Positions 8,265 through 17,878 of a stretch of 64,000 bases of DNA are shown one piece after another. Origin of the DNA: VXNE01 sp963668365 (GTDB lineage Bacteria > Pseudomonadota > Gammaproteobacteria > Pseudomonadales > Azotimanducaceae). The notes beneath the pieces are model-generated. The model was given only the letters and a program-made list of their open reading frames with translations, searched no databases and was not told the origin of the DNA. The first letter of the stretch is position 1; the number at the start of each line of letters is the position of its first letter. Position numbers and translations under genes: made by a program. The stretch spans positions 4,216,001-4,280,000 of the forward strand of contig OY764266.1 in NCBI GenBank assembly GCA_963668365.1. Direction: 5' to 3'.

Positions 8265-9554
8265 CTAGTCGATAATCGCCTCTCGAACGATTTCTGCGAA
8301 ATCCCCGCCGGCGCCCGGCTGTTGCAGCATGAGCACGCCAACTAACTCGTTTTTGGGATCCGTCCAGGACACCGTGCCGGCCACGCCGCCCCATCCGAAA
8401 GCGCCTTTCCCGCGGCTACTGCCTGCGGTGATCGGATCCAGTGTGACAGCAACACCGTATCCGAAACCCATTCCATTTTGTGCCTTCACACCCTTGCCTG
8501 AAGTCGCAAAGAGGTCACCAACCTGATTGCTGCTCATCATCTTCACGATCGCCGGACTCAACAATCGGCGCCCAAAAAGCTCGCCATCATTGAGCAGCAT
8601 CTGCTCGAAATGAAGAAAATCTTCGGCCGCACTGACAAGCCCACCGCTCCCCTTCTCCTTGAAGTCGAGACCCGCGATTACGACACGTTTGGATACTTTT
8701 TCGCTCGGTACATGGAAATACGAGTTATTCATCTCCAGCGGATTGAACAACCGTTCCTGCATGAATTCATGAAATGGGGTTTCAGTGACGATTTCGATGA
8801 TGCGTGGCAATACTTCATGGAAGCCCACATTGCTGTAGGCCCACCGCGTCCCGGGTTGGAAAATCAGCGGCGCCTGCGCGAGCTTGGGAACGTAGGCCGC
8901 AAACGAATCCTCTTTGGTGCGTTCGATTCCACCACCCGTGAGACCAGACGTATGCGTGAGCAGATGGTGAATAGTCAGCGGCGTCTTGACAGGCACGAGA
9001 TGCTGCTCCGGATCATCTCCCTTGCCCATGTTGGCTTTGCCTCTGCCCTTGTTGTCGCCTTTCCCCTTGCTCCACTCTTTTTTGCCATCCCCATTCGCCG
9101 ATTTGGCTGGGACCGCAACTTTCTGATTGGCGAATTCCGGGATGAATTTCGATAACGGATCATTCAGACTTATCAGCCCTTCGTCAACTAAAACCAGCGT
9201 GGCAACGCCAATCACGGGCTTCGCCGAGGAGGCCATAATATATAATGCGTCGGGCTCCATGGCACGGCCCTTTTCGACATCCATTTCTCCATGCGTCGAG
9301 AAATGAACGACCTTGCCGCGTCGGGCTACGATTGTAGCCCCGCCCTGGATACGCCCGGCGTCGATTTGTTCCTGCATCATTTCGTCGATACGACTCAAGA
9401 CTTCGGTCGACATGCCGACCGACTCCGCCTTGGCCATCGGCATCTTCGTGGGCATATGCATCGGTTTCGCTGACAATCCGGAAGTCGACGAAACCAAAAA
9501 CAGTGAAAAGGCTAGAAGGACGGGTGTTGCGTTGTTTTTTGGTAGCACATTCAT
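8265..9554 (-). CDS. Exported serine hydrolase, beta-lactamase class C/penicillin-binding-protein-like
   Basis: A 429-residue protein with an N-terminal signal segment (PVLLAFSLFLVSSTSGLSA). The serine-hydrolase motifs are SSAK (SxxK, about residue 110) and YSN in WAYSNVGFHEVL (YxN). Members include esterases, D-aminopeptidases and penicillin-binding-like enzymes, so the substrate is unknown. An unusual Lys/Gly-rich stretch at about residues 150-190 (EWSKGKGDNKGRGK and so on) is inserted before the conserved IHHLLTHTSGL motif; it is probably a surface loop. The gene stands alone on the minus strand. Confidence 0.87.
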   Translation of the reverse strand: MNVLPKNNATPVLLAFSLFLVSSTSGLSAKPMHMPTKMPMAKAESVGMSTEVLSRIDEMMQEQIDAGRIQGGATIVARRGKVVHFSTHGEMDVEKGRAMEPDALYIMASSAKPVIGVATLVLVDEGLISLNDPLSKFIPEFANQKVAVPAKSANGDGKKEWSKGKGDNKGRGKANMGKGDDPEQHLVPVKTPLTIHHLLTHTSGLTGGGIERTKEDSFAAYVPKLAQAPLIFQPGTRWAYSNVGFHEVLPRIIEIVTETPFHEFMQERLFNPLEMNNSYFHVPSEKVSKRVVIAGLDFKEKGSGGLVSAAEDFLHFEQMLLNDGELFGRRLLSPAIVKMMSSNQVGDLFATSGKGVKAQNGMGFGYGVAVTLDPITAGSSRGKGAFGWGGVAGTVSWTDPKNELVGVLMLQQPGAGGDFAEIVREAIID

Positions 9555-9756
9555 AGTTGAAGTTTCCTTTGATCCAGGGCTATTGACAAGTTAACTGCTG
9601 AAAAACCAATAAAGAATACTGTATAGATTTTTTAATGCTGTAATGTAACTACTCGTCCCCTCACGCCATCGTTGGCGCTTGAAGGTAGGTTCGTGCTTCT
9701 TGACATCATAGCCCATCGGTCCTATGGCGTGGTCATTCAGGGCGGCGCGAAGCGGC

Positions 9757-9950
9757 ATGGGCAACGCATATTTCGGTTCCAAGGCGACGGCGGGGCTGTG
9801 TCAGCCGCTGATCGCGCTGATGCCGCCGCACAGCATGTACATCCAGACGCACCTCGGCGGCGGGGCGATCATGAAGCGCAGATCGATGCCGATGTTGCGC
9901 AGCGCCGCTCGCGGTGCTGGCGGCACTCATGGCGGTGGAGGCCGAGTAGC
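9757..9950 (+). pseudogene. N-terminal fragment of a D12-class DNA adenine methylase
   Basis: The first ~43 codons from 9757 give NAYFGSKATAGLCQPLIALM and THLGGGAIMKRRS. These match the N-terminal SAM-binding region of phage-type Dam methylases (YFGSKG...GLCQPI, followed by ETHLGGGAVMKRK). After this the match stops or shifts frame and the sequence runs into an IS66-type fragment, so the gene is only a stub. It probably marks a lost prophage or mobile element. Confidence 0.65.
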
Positions 9951-9952
9951 CG

Positions 9953-10270
9953 ATGGCGACGGTGAACAAGGCGTCGCTGCGTTCGGAGTTCGAGGCCCTG
10001 AAGGCGCGTTTCGAGGCGCTGTGCGCGGCGGGCGAGATGAGTACGGAGAGCCGCAGCCTGTTCGAGGCCCTGCTGATGCTGTTCGAACTGCTGCTGGCGG
10101 TGTTCCTGGAGAAGAACACGCCCAAGGGTTCGCACAACTCCGGCCTGCCGAGCTCCCAGACCGACGTGGACGAGACCGCGCGCGGTCGCGAAGGTGCCAA
10201 GGGCAAGGGGCCGCAACTGCGCGCGGCTCGGGGCGGCCCGAACCGTCGAGTGATCAAGACCCGCACCGCC
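9953..10270 (+). pseudogene. IS66-family transposase, N-terminal fragment
   Basis: The open frame reads MATVNKASLRSEFEALKARF, then a helical stretch, and FLEKNTPKGSHNSGLPSSQT. This is the coiled-coil leader and the NSxxPPSSD-like signature of IS66-type transposases. Zinc-finger and DDE domains are missing: homology ends near 10270, where DNA leading to the convergent DUF1993 gene begins. It is a truncated insertion-sequence remnant adjoining the methylase stub. Confidence 0.6.
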
Positions 10271-10283
10271 GCGGTTGCCGTAG

Positions 10284-10805
10284 TTACAAGGAAGCTTGAG
10301 TTTTGATGTTCAGCTGACCCAAGAAATCAAGCTTGCCAACCGGCACACCTTTTGTTCGCAAAATGTCGTACGCCGTGGTGACATGAAAATAAAAACTGGG
10401 TAGTGAGAACGACATCAGAAAGCCCTCGGCGGTAAAGGGCCACCATGGCGTGCGTATTTCCTTGCCTTCCAATCCGTTCACCACCTCGACGGTAACTTGC
10501 TGCAAACCGGATTGCGCCTCGGCCACAAGATCCTGCAGTGCCTGGTAGTCAAGATCCTCCGCAGCTGGCTTCGGCAGATATTCCCCTGCCTGCGCGCCGT
10601 TGATCGCACCCATGGAGTGGGATACAACCTGGATTATCTGAAACCGAAACGGCAGCATATCCGGATAGAGGCGAGTCTCGACGATCTCGTTCAGGTCTAT
10701 GTTGTTCTCCTCACAGTGAGACCGACCCTTGTCGAGGTAACCTGATACGGCACCGAGGGATTGCAGAAAACGGGCGACGCTGGCGTCATATAGTGAAACA
10801 GACAT
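10284..10805 (-). CDS. DUF1993-family protein
   Basis: A 173-residue protein beginning MSVSLYDASVARFLQSLGAV. It has the family features RLYPDMLPFRFQIIQV and FYFHVTTAYDILRTKGVPVGKLDFLG (core YFHVTTAYDILR). DUF1993 proteins are all-helical, related to the DinB/YfiT four-helix fold, and have no firmly assigned reaction. The start at 10805 is preferred over an upstream ATG at 10847 because AAGGAG lies about 7 nt before it. It is 28 bp downstream of the sulfatase gene on the same strand, so the two may be cotranscribed. Confidence 0.85.
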   Translation of the reverse strand: MSVSLYDASVARFLQSLGAVSGYLDKGRSHCEENNIDLNEIVETRLYPDMLPFRFQIIQVVSHSMGAINGAQAGEYLPKPAAEDLDYQALQDLVAEAQSGLQQVTVEVVNGLEGKEIRTPWWPFTAEGFLMSFSLPSFYFHVTTAYDILRTKGVPVGKLDFLGQLNIKTQASL

Positions 10806-10833
10806 ATCTGAACTCCTTTTGTTCGGCCCTACA

Positions 10834-12309
10834 TTACTCCATCCCACGAGCAGGCGGTAACTTGCCAGTACGCCTCTTTTGTTCTATTTCTTTTTTCAGG
10901 CTCGGGGGCTGACGCGATTTGGCCTTGAGTTCTGTCTCGAGACCCAGGTCACCCTGTTGCTGCATCCAGCTATCCAGTTCCTTCCCCAAACGAGATTCGA
11001 TTTTCCGATACACGGTTTGGCCAGCCAGATTGTTCTGCTCAAAGGGATCATTCTTGAGGTCATACAACTCCACTTCCGGGCGATGGGACAAAAACTTGAC
11101 GCGTCGCGCCAGGCCGGGATCCTTTTCAGCGTCCTCCTGCCAGGACTTGTAAACCGCGTGACCATGGATCCCATTGATCCAGAATTCATTTTCGAAAGCC
11201 AGATTGCGGATCAGCTTATAGCGGTCGTCCCGTACCGCACGGCTGGGGTAGGGTTCTCGGTAACCGAACACCCCGACCGTAGTATGTTGCGCAAAGACAT
11301 ATTGCCGGTGCGCGCTCCGATCCCCTTGCAACACCGGCAAAAAGCTCCGCCCGTCAAACCCGCGTTTTCCGTCTGGCGCGCCGGTGCGGCCCGTGTCCGA
11401 CTCCTGTGGATTTCCCCCAGCGATCTCGACCAGGGTGGGGACGACATCAATGTATTGAAGCATCGCATTGGTTGAGCTGCCAGATGGGATGCGGCCGGGC
11501 CAACGAACAAAACCGGCCACGCGAATGCCGTTGTCATAGAGACTCCACTTGCCGCCGTATGGCAATTGACTGCCCTGTTCACTGAAGAACCAAACCATGG
11601 TCCTGGACGCCTGGCCCACCGCTTCGATGAATTGAAGCAACCTGCCAACCTGCTCGTCCAGAGCACTGATCTCCGCATAATAGTCCGCTAGCGCGTTGCG
11701 CGTAACCTGGTTGTCGTGAAGCCAGGAAGGCAGGGTCAGTTGATTCGCATCGTAGCGTTCCCTCGGTCCACTGCGCCAAGGGGCGTGAGGTTCGTTGGAG
11801 GCAAACACCATGAACCAGGGTTGCTGCTCGTCTCGATTAAAGAAGGCTGCTGCCGCGTCAATTTCGGCGGTCCTGGACGAAATATTTTCGAAAGGAAAAG
11901 CAACCGCCGGACTGATGTGCGTCTTGCCGAGGAGACCAACCCGATAACCAAGATCTTTGAGGTGATGAAAAACACTGCGCGTTTCCGGATCGACCATGGT
12001 GTGATTGGGATAGGCCCCGCTGCGAACCGGATACAACCCGGTATAAAGTGCATGACGCAGCGGTGAACACACGGCGGAGGAGGCAAAGAAACCGTTGAGC
12101 CGCATGCCGTCACGAGCCAGTTGATCAATGTTTGGCGAGTAAACATCCGGGTTCCCAGTGGTTCCAAGGTCGCGCCAGTGAAGATCATCGGCGAGTATGA
12201 TGAGAATGTTGGGTTTGGAGCCCGAGGAAGGGGCAACACTCTGCGTCCAGCCAGGTTGGGGCAAAACCACGACAAGAACTATTAGTAGCAACAATCGATA
12301 TCGTTTCAT
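10834..12309 (-). CDS. Exported sulfatase with a CSPLR active-site motif
   Basis: A 491-residue arylsulfatase-family enzyme. The ATG at 12309 gives a clear signal peptide (MKRYRLLLLIVLVVVLPQPG); an open frame upstream lacks homology. The N-terminal metal site is PNILIILADDLHWRD. The formylglycine motif is CSPLRHALYTG, which keeps C-x-P-x-R and the TG but has Leu where Ser or Ala is usual (CxPSR/CxPAR). This would need maturation by a formylglycine-generating enzyme, not seen in the window. Substrate unknown. It is divergent from the GH5-like hydrolase with about 170 bp between starts. Confidence 0.88.
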   Translation of the reverse strand: MKRYRLLLLIVLVVVLPQPGWTQSVAPSSGSKPNILIILADDLHWRDLGTTGNPDVYSPNIDQLARDGMRLNGFFASSAVCSPLRHALYTGLYPVRSGAYPNHTMVDPETRSVFHHLKDLGYRVGLLGKTHISPAVAFPFENISSRTAEIDAAAAFFNRDEQQPWFMVFASNEPHAPWRSGPRERYDANQLTLPSWLHDNQVTRNALADYYAEISALDEQVGRLLQFIEAVGQASRTMVWFFSEQGSQLPYGGKWSLYDNGIRVAGFVRWPGRIPSGSSTNAMLQYIDVVPTLVEIAGGNPQESDTGRTGAPDGKRGFDGRSFLPVLQGDRSAHRQYVFAQHTTVGVFGYREPYPSRAVRDDRYKLIRNLAFENEFWINGIHGHAVYKSWQEDAEKDPGLARRVKFLSHRPEVELYDLKNDPFEQNNLAGQTVYRKIESRLGKELDSWMQQQGDLGLETELKAKSRQPPSLKKEIEQKRRTGKLPPARGME

Positions 12310-12478
12310 GCGGGGTCTCGATCCGTGCATCAAAAGCGGCCTTTGGAGGTGTCGACAAGCATCCCGAAACGAGAGCTTCCAGCCGCGAGGAATTTGTTCC
12401 TGTAACATGGTGCCTGAATGTAATTGATCTGGTGTCCTTCGGCAAGCGCAAGGACTAATATTGGGAAAAGATACGGTT

Positions 12479-13597
12479 ATGAAAAAGTGGAGCGAGAAAA
12501 GAGCCAACGAATGGTATGACGCTCAGCCTTGGCTGGTAGGCTGCAACTTCCTGCCGAGTACCGCAATCAACCAGGTGGAGATGTTCCAACCGGAAACGTT
12601 TGATCCTGAAGCCATCCGGCGGGAGCTGGGCTGGGCAAGCGACATCGGGTTTAACACCCTGCGAGTGTATCTCCATGACGTCCTCTGGAAGGAAGAAGTC
12701 CGCGGGGGATTCCTGGCGAGCTTCGGCGCGTTTCTCGACATCTGCGAGTCGTTGGGCATGCGATGCATCATCGTTTTCTTCGATGACTGCCATTGGGATC
12801 ACGACATCAGGCTGGGACCACAGCAGCCTCGAATCACCGGCGTGCACAACAGCGGCTGGTTGAAATGCCCGGGAAGAAAGCGTCTGCAGGCTTACGATGA
12901 CGGAAGTATCTCCGGAAGCGACCGCGCACGTTTGCAAAGTTATGTGCAGGATATGATGGAGCGGCACCGCGATGATCGACGGATTCTGATGTGGGACCTC
13001 TACAACGAACCCAGGCAACCGGCGACAAAAACCCTGCTGCAAGACGCCTGGACCTGGGCGCGTGAGGTGGGCCCCTCACAACCCCTGACCGGCTGCCACG
13101 CTGGAGCCGGGCTTGATTACCGCGACTATCATGCTGAACAGTCGGACGTCCTTACCTTCCACTGCTATCGTACGCAGCATCTGCAGGAGCCAATCGACAC
13201 GCTCAGGAAGGCCCACCCCGACCGGCCCATCATCTGCACCGAATACATGGGGCGTCCGGACAGTACGTTCAAGAGCTGTCTTCCGATTCTGAAAGAGAAC
13301 CACGTCGGGGCCATCAACTGGGGACTGGTCAACGGCAAATCCGGCACGGTCTGGCGCTGGCCGTCGCAGAAGGCTATCCGCGAAATCGTGGAGAAGCCCG
13401 GTTGGAGCCGGGCCAGTATCGAAGCCGGCCATGGGTTTGATCGGCCCGCGCCGGGCGAGAACTATCCGGAGCCGGAGGTCTGGTTCCACGACATCTTTCG
13501 TGTCGACGGCACGCCGCATGATGCGGCGGAGATCGCGTTGATCCGGGAGCTTGTGGGGAGCAGTGCAGAAAGGCCAGGCGGCGACCGAAGGGGGTGA
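12479..13597 (+). CDS. Cellulase-like glycoside hydrolase (GH5-type TIM barrel)
   Basis: A 372-residue protein without a signal peptide. The barrel motifs are LGWASDIGFNTLRVYLHD, MWDLYNEPRQ (NEP, probable acid/base Glu) and PIICTEYMGRPD (TEY, probable nucleophile Glu). WDHDIRLGPQQPRITG lies between them. The pair NEP and E at strands 4 and 7 fits clan GH-A. The ATG at 12479 is chosen over the TTG at 12461. The substrate cannot be given; the cytoplasmic location suggests action on imported oligosaccharides. Divergence from a sulfatase gene hints at use of sulfated glycans (inference). Confidence 0.75.
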   Translation: MKKWSEKRANEWYDAQPWLVGCNFLPSTAINQVEMFQPETFDPEAIRRELGWASDIGFNTLRVYLHDVLWKEEVRGGFLASFGAFLDICESLGMRCIIVFFDDCHWDHDIRLGPQQPRITGVHNSGWLKCPGRKRLQAYDDGSISGSDRARLQSYVQDMMERHRDDRRILMWDLYNEPRQPATKTLLQDAWTWAREVGPSQPLTGCHAGAGLDYRDYHAEQSDVLTFHCYRTQHLQEPIDTLRKAHPDRPIICTEYMGRPDSTFKSCLPILKENHVGAINWGLVNGKSGTVWRWPSQKAIREIVEKPGWSRASIEAGHGFDRPAPGENYPEPEVWFHDIFRVDGTPHDAAEIALIRELVGSSAERPGGDRRG

Positions 13598-13772
13598 TTT
13601 GCTGGGCTCCTGGTGGGACGATCAACGCGATTTTATACAACCGAGTGAATTCGTCCTGAATCGGCGTGGCAGAGTTCTAATGTCCACCTACAGCAATTCG
13701 CCCGTCGGCCGGATGGATCCGGCGGAGATGCTCACTCTGATGACCATGGTCAATTCCCGAAGCAAAAAGTAA
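13598..13772 (+). pseudogene. C-terminal remnant of a peroxiredoxin-like (AhpC/TSA) protein
   Basis: Immediately after the GH5-like gene, a frame reads DQRDFIQPSEFVLNRRGRVL followed by MSTYSNSPVGRMDPAEML. This resembles the last third of redoxin-domain proteins of the AhpC/TSA superfamily, where the strand (Q)PAEFV...DGxV is followed by YSxGPxGR. The redox-active part is absent. The identification is from motif memory only. Confidence 0.4.
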
Positions 13773-13821
13773 AGGGAGGTCGAGCTGGCAGGCGAGTTTG
13801 GCGTCTTCATCTGCACCGTGG

Positions 13822-16686
13822 TCAGGCAGGCCATGCCGTTTCTTCGATCTGCTCGTGAATCTCGACCGTACCGGCATCGCCATCGATGGTGATCATCTGA
13901 CCGTGTTCAATGCGTTTGGTCCCGTTACCGACACCCAGCACGGCAGGGATGCCGTACTCCCGGGCAACGATCGAGCCATGCGCGAGGATGCTGCCCATGT
14001 CAGTGACGAGGCCCACAGCATGGGCGAAGAGCTGCGTCCACGCGGGCGTCGTCAGCGGTGATACCAGAATCGAACCCGGCGCCATCCTGTCGAACTCCGC
14101 GGGACCAAGGATCACACTGGCCGGGGCAGTGATGCGTCCGGAACTGACGGTAAAACCACGCATGGCGTCGCTGCTTTCGTCGTTCCTGATCTGCGTTTCC
14201 TTGAACCTTATGCCCGGCACATTGCTGGCTTCGTCGGGCACCGTACCCGGTGGATGGTGACGTTTCCTCGCCTCCCGGAGCTCGCGGCGTTCTGACGCCA
14301 GCCTGCCAAGTTCAGGTAAAGGCTTGCCGGATTTGCGCGCTGCAATCGCCTGATCCAACTCATCGGTGAACAGGAAGTACGTGTCTTCCGGAGTCAGAAA
14401 CGTCCCCGCTTCGACCATACGACGACCCAGCTCCGCCGCCATCGGGCGCAGCCCCTTCCAGGTATAGCCGAAGTAGAAGGCCACCTCCTCGCGAATGTAG
14501 TTGTACTTGCGAGCCAGCCACCACCGGTATCGGAACTGCCAGTATTCGATGCCGGTCAAGAGTTCCGACACCTCGGCGAACTTCTCGTCCCGGATGGCCT
14601 TCGCCTTGATCTCCTGGTTCTTCGGATCGTAGTCCGGGTCGCCCACCATGGCCTTGATCGTCGCAAACAGGGCGGACGGATCCTCTGTCTGCGTGGGCTC
14701 TACGAAATCCATGCTGTATCCCTGGTGCCCGTAGGTGTCCAGGTATTCATCGATGCGTGCCACTACAGCGGCCACCTCGGCATCTTCGCGCGCCCTTTCA
14801 CGCAGAACGTCCATCAGAAACTGGGCGGGCGTCACGATGACCAGGTAAGTCAGTTCTTCATGGGCGCGAACCAGCTTGGCAATCTCAAAGAGATCCCGGT
14901 TCGCCTGCATGGTTTTTGATTCGATTCCCGAGAGAAACTGACCGCTGATGTAGTTGTGATCGGGCAGGTGGTATTCCAGGAAATCCTGCAGATGGGAGTC
15001 CGTGGACTTCGCGACGCCGAACGTATGGCTGGCATTGCTCGACCAGTAGTTCCCCTCTTCATGACCCATTTCAGTGATACCGGCGAGCAGTTCTTCATCG
15101 CTGGCCGTCGCCAGATCCAGTCTCGCCCACTTTTCACCAATACCTCTCAGGCGCGGCATCGTCTCGTCGTGCCATTCGGCCAGTTGCCGATCATTGAAGG
15201 CGGTCTTGCTGGCGAACATATAGACCGAGGTCTCGGTCTTCGGCATGGTGACCTGGTGAGCCAGATCGTCGATGTTCTGCGATGCTGCAAACTCGCGGAA
15301 GGCCTTGCGATCTTCCTCGGAAAGATCCGCAACCATCAACTCCATATCGTGTTCTTCGTGATCTGCTATCGACTGCTGTTGCAGTTGTGCCTTGATGGCC
15401 GCTTCCGCCTGCCTGGCAAGCGCCGCCTCCTGCGCTTCGAGATCCTCTTCGGTCACCTCCCTGGATTCCTGGTCCTTCTTCGGTTGCAGCTGCAGCCAGT
15501 CCGCCCGCTGGTAGGCAAAGCCGTTCATGGTGACGAATACCGGACCGCCGCCCACCATGGGGCTTCTGTCCTTGCGTGGCATCTCCAGCCCCTCGGTCAG
15601 GTAGAGCTGTTCAAACAACGGACAAACGGGATCCGGCATGTTTTCGACGATTTGTCGGCGAACCAGGGTTTTGGCCGGCGGTGTGGGTATCCACTCAACC
15701 TCGATCAGCTGAACCGGGAGGTTGGTAATCGGACGTGATTGCAGCAGATGCAGTTGACCCTTCGAAAAAGCCCACTCGATATCCTGTGGCTGCCCGTCGT
15801 ACAGCGCTTCGATCTTCAGCACCGTCTCAATCAACTCGGTCAGCATGTCATCGGACAACGAGGATTGATCCCGTTCTGATGCCGACACATCCTCCATTCT
15901 CACACCCTGCTCGCCGTCGGAGATGATCTTCTGCTCTTTCGGACCGATCATGGTTTCCTTGACGGTCCTGTTGGCCTTGTCGACGACATAGGTGTCAGGC
16001 GTCACCTGACCACTGACTACCGCCTCGCCCAGACCAAAGCTGGCGTTGATGACGATTTCATTGCGCTCACCGGTGGCCGGGTTAGCGGTAAACAGAATGC
16101 CGGAAACCTCTGAAGGCACCATGATCTGGACTACAACAGCCATCGCGACCGAATCCTGATCGATACCGTTCTGATGCCGATAGCTGATCGCCTGCGCGGT
16201 CCACAAAGAGGCCCAACAGTTTTTCACGGCCGCGACAACCGCATCGGCGCCTGTTACGTTGAGATAGGTCTCCTGCTGACCGGCAAATGACAGGCCGGGC
16301 AGATCTTCTGCATTTGCGGATGAACGAACCGCCACCGGTGGTTGACCATCCAGCGCCTCGTAGGCCTGTCTGATTTCAGTCGTGATTTGCGCTGCCAGGT
16401 CATTGTCAGCAAAGAGGGTTTGTATATTCGCGGAAGACTGCTCGAAAGACGCTCTACCCTCCACCACCGCGGGCTTGGCGAACACCAAGATCTGGTCCTG
16501 CAGGTTGTTGTCGGCGACAAACCCCCGATAGGCGGCAGTTGTGACCAGAAAACCGCCAGGCACGTGAAAACCGGCATTGGCCATCTTGGCGAGGGACTGG
16601 CCCTTGCCGCCAACGACTTCAAGCGCGTCGTCTTTTGTAGAAAGTGGTGTGGTATATACCCTCTGTGGGCCAGTTTTGGTATTCAT
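13822..16686 (-). CDS. Rifampin-phosphotransferase-like dikinase, copy 1
   Basis: A 954-residue PEP-utilising protein. An N-terminal PPDK-type ATP-grasp domain (residues ~1-330) shows GGKGQSLAKMANAGFHVPGG, VRSSANAEDLPGLSFAGQQ and QDIEWAFSKGQLHLLQSRP. A poorly conserved middle follows, then a swivelling phosphohistidine domain at the C-terminus (AHGSIVAREYGIPAVLG, GDAGTVEI). It ends there and lacks the C-terminal PEP/pyruvate barrel of PEP synthase and PPDK. This ATP-domain/acceptor-domain/His-domain order is that of rifampin phosphotransferase, which moves the ATP beta-phosphate to an acceptor. The true acceptor is unknown. A paralogue lies at 19760-22507. Confidence 0.85.
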   Translation of the reverse strand: MNTKTGPQRVYTTPLSTKDDALEVVGGKGQSLAKMANAGFHVPGGFLVTTAAYRGFVADNNLQDQILVFAKPAVVEGRASFEQSSANIQTLFADNDLAAQITTEIRQAYEALDGQPPVAVRSSANAEDLPGLSFAGQQETYLNVTGADAVVAAVKNCWASLWTAQAISYRHQNGIDQDSVAMAVVVQIMVPSEVSGILFTANPATGERNEIVINASFGLGEAVVSGQVTPDTYVVDKANRTVKETMIGPKEQKIISDGEQGVRMEDVSASERDQSSLSDDMLTELIETVLKIEALYDGQPQDIEWAFSKGQLHLLQSRPITNLPVQLIEVEWIPTPPAKTLVRRQIVENMPDPVCPLFEQLYLTEGLEMPRKDRSPMVGGGPVFVTMNGFAYQRADWLQLQPKKDQESREVTEEDLEAQEAALARQAEAAIKAQLQQQSIADHEEHDMELMVADLSEEDRKAFREFAASQNIDDLAHQVTMPKTETSVYMFASKTAFNDRQLAEWHDETMPRLRGIGEKWARLDLATASDEELLAGITEMGHEEGNYWSSNASHTFGVAKSTDSHLQDFLEYHLPDHNYISGQFLSGIESKTMQANRDLFEIAKLVRAHEELTYLVIVTPAQFLMDVLRERAREDAEVAAVVARIDEYLDTYGHQGYSMDFVEPTQTEDPSALFATIKAMVGDPDYDPKNQEIKAKAIRDEKFAEVSELLTGIEYWQFRYRWWLARKYNYIREEVAFYFGYTWKGLRPMAAELGRRMVEAGTFLTPEDTYFLFTDELDQAIAARKSGKPLPELGRLASERRELREARKRHHPPGTVPDEASNVPGIRFKETQIRNDESSDAMRGFTVSSGRITAPASVILGPAEFDRMAPGSILVSPLTTPAWTQLFAHAVGLVTDMGSILAHGSIVAREYGIPAVLGVGNGTKRIEHGQMITIDGDAGTVEIHEQIEETAWPA

Positions 16687-17077
16687 TCTAGTTGCTCCTC
16701 TTGACCAAATAGCGGCCTAGGCTGATCAGCCTGTTCCAGTTCAGACACAGTTGGCACCCAGGTGCCGGTAGTCGGACAAAGCGGCACCGGGGGCGGGAAA
16801 CCCACGCCGGTACCGGATCGGGTAGCCTCAGGTGAACGCCAATCCCCTGGGCAAGGAGACCCGAACCATGGCAATGCGAAATCCGATCATACCGCAGCTT
16901 CAGGGTCGACGAACACCTGCCGGCGGTGGCTGCGGAGCGGGTCCGGACGATGAACGTCACGGGCAAAGGTCAGAGGATGGGTGAATCTGATACCACTCAT
17001 TTGATTGCATCATGTTGATCTCAATCGGCAGAGACACAATAATTCGCGCCTATTTGTGCTGAAATCGGGTACTTTTC
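16687..17077. other. Divergent intergenic region, no gene seen
   Basis: 391 bp between the divergent dikinase copy 1 and the SDR. Open frames of 60-90 codons exist on both strands but none shows a recognisable motif. The stretch at about 16980-17070 is AT-richer than its surroundings and probably holds the SDR promoter; no clear operator or riboswitch was identified. Confidence 0.4.
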
Positions 17078-17869
17078 GTGAAGGACTTGAATGGCAAGAC
17101 AGCATTTATCACCGGTGGCTCTACAGGTATCGGTTTTGGCATGGCCACGGTCTTTGCCCGCGCGGGGATGAATGTCGCTATTACCGATATTCGTGATGAA
17201 CAACTCGCCATCGCAAAGAAAGAACTGAAGACCATCACCAGCAATGTGCTCACATTTAACGTCGACTCGACCGATAGCAGCGCTATGGAAAAAGCAGCCG
17301 ACGAACTTGAGAAATCACTTGGCCCGCTGCACGTACTTTGTAACAACGCGGGAATACCTGGAGGAGCAAAGATACTGGAAACAGACGACGCACGATGGCG
17401 ACTGCTTTTTGAGGTCAATTTCTTTGGACAAATCAACGGAATCAATGCGTTCCTGCCGCGCATGCTCGATCATGGAGAAGAAGGGCATATCGTCAATACC
17501 GCTTCGTTCGCTGGCATCCATGGCCATGGGCATCAGTCAGCCTACGGCAGCAGCAAATCTGCCGTTGTCAGCATGTCCGAATTCTTGAGAAACGATCTCG
17601 CAGACACCAACATTTCCGTCTCCGTGCTTTGTCCTCATCTTGCCGATACGCCCATTGTTCGAGCACTCAAGGATAGAGCGCCCAAAGATATGGCTAGAAT
17701 GATCAGTGAAATCGCCGTGCCAACAGAGACGGTTGGCTCTCAAGTCATGAACGCGATATTGACAGATGAGTTTTACGTCTTTTGTGATGGCACGCACACT
17801 CGCAGAATGCTTGAAATGCATTGCGGCGATCTAATCGCTGCAATGGACAGGCAGTTTCCGAAGGAGTGA
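17078..17869 (+). CDS. Short-chain dehydrogenase/reductase (SDR)
   Basis: A 263-residue classical SDR. The nucleotide-binding motif TGGSTGIG is at about residues 12-19, NNAG at about 89-92, the catalytic serine in NTASFAG and the YxxxK motif in YGSSK. The substrate is not deducible. It starts with GTG. The downstream sulfatase frame begins directly after its stop codon, so the two, and dikinase copy 2 beyond, may form one operon. Codon use is somewhat less GC-biased than in the core genes at the left end. Confidence 0.9.
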   Translation: MKDLNGKTAFITGGSTGIGFGMATVFARAGMNVAITDIRDEQLAIAKKELKTITSNVLTFNVDSTDSSAMEKAADELEKSLGPLHVLCNNAGIPGGAKILETDDARWRLLFEVNFFGQINGINAFLPRMLDHGEEGHIVNTASFAGIHGHGHQSAYGSSKSAVVSMSEFLRNDLADTNISVSVLCPHLADTPIVRALKDRAPKDMARMISEIAVPTETVGSQVMNAILTDEFYVFCDGTHTRRMLEMHCGDLIAAMDRQFPKE

Positions 17870-17878
17870 TTGGATAGT

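Noticed and set aside
13822..16686. PEP synthase or pyruvate phosphate dikinase
   Set aside because: The protein ends after the phosphohistidine domain and has no PEP/pyruvate-binding barrel; the same holds for 19760-22507.
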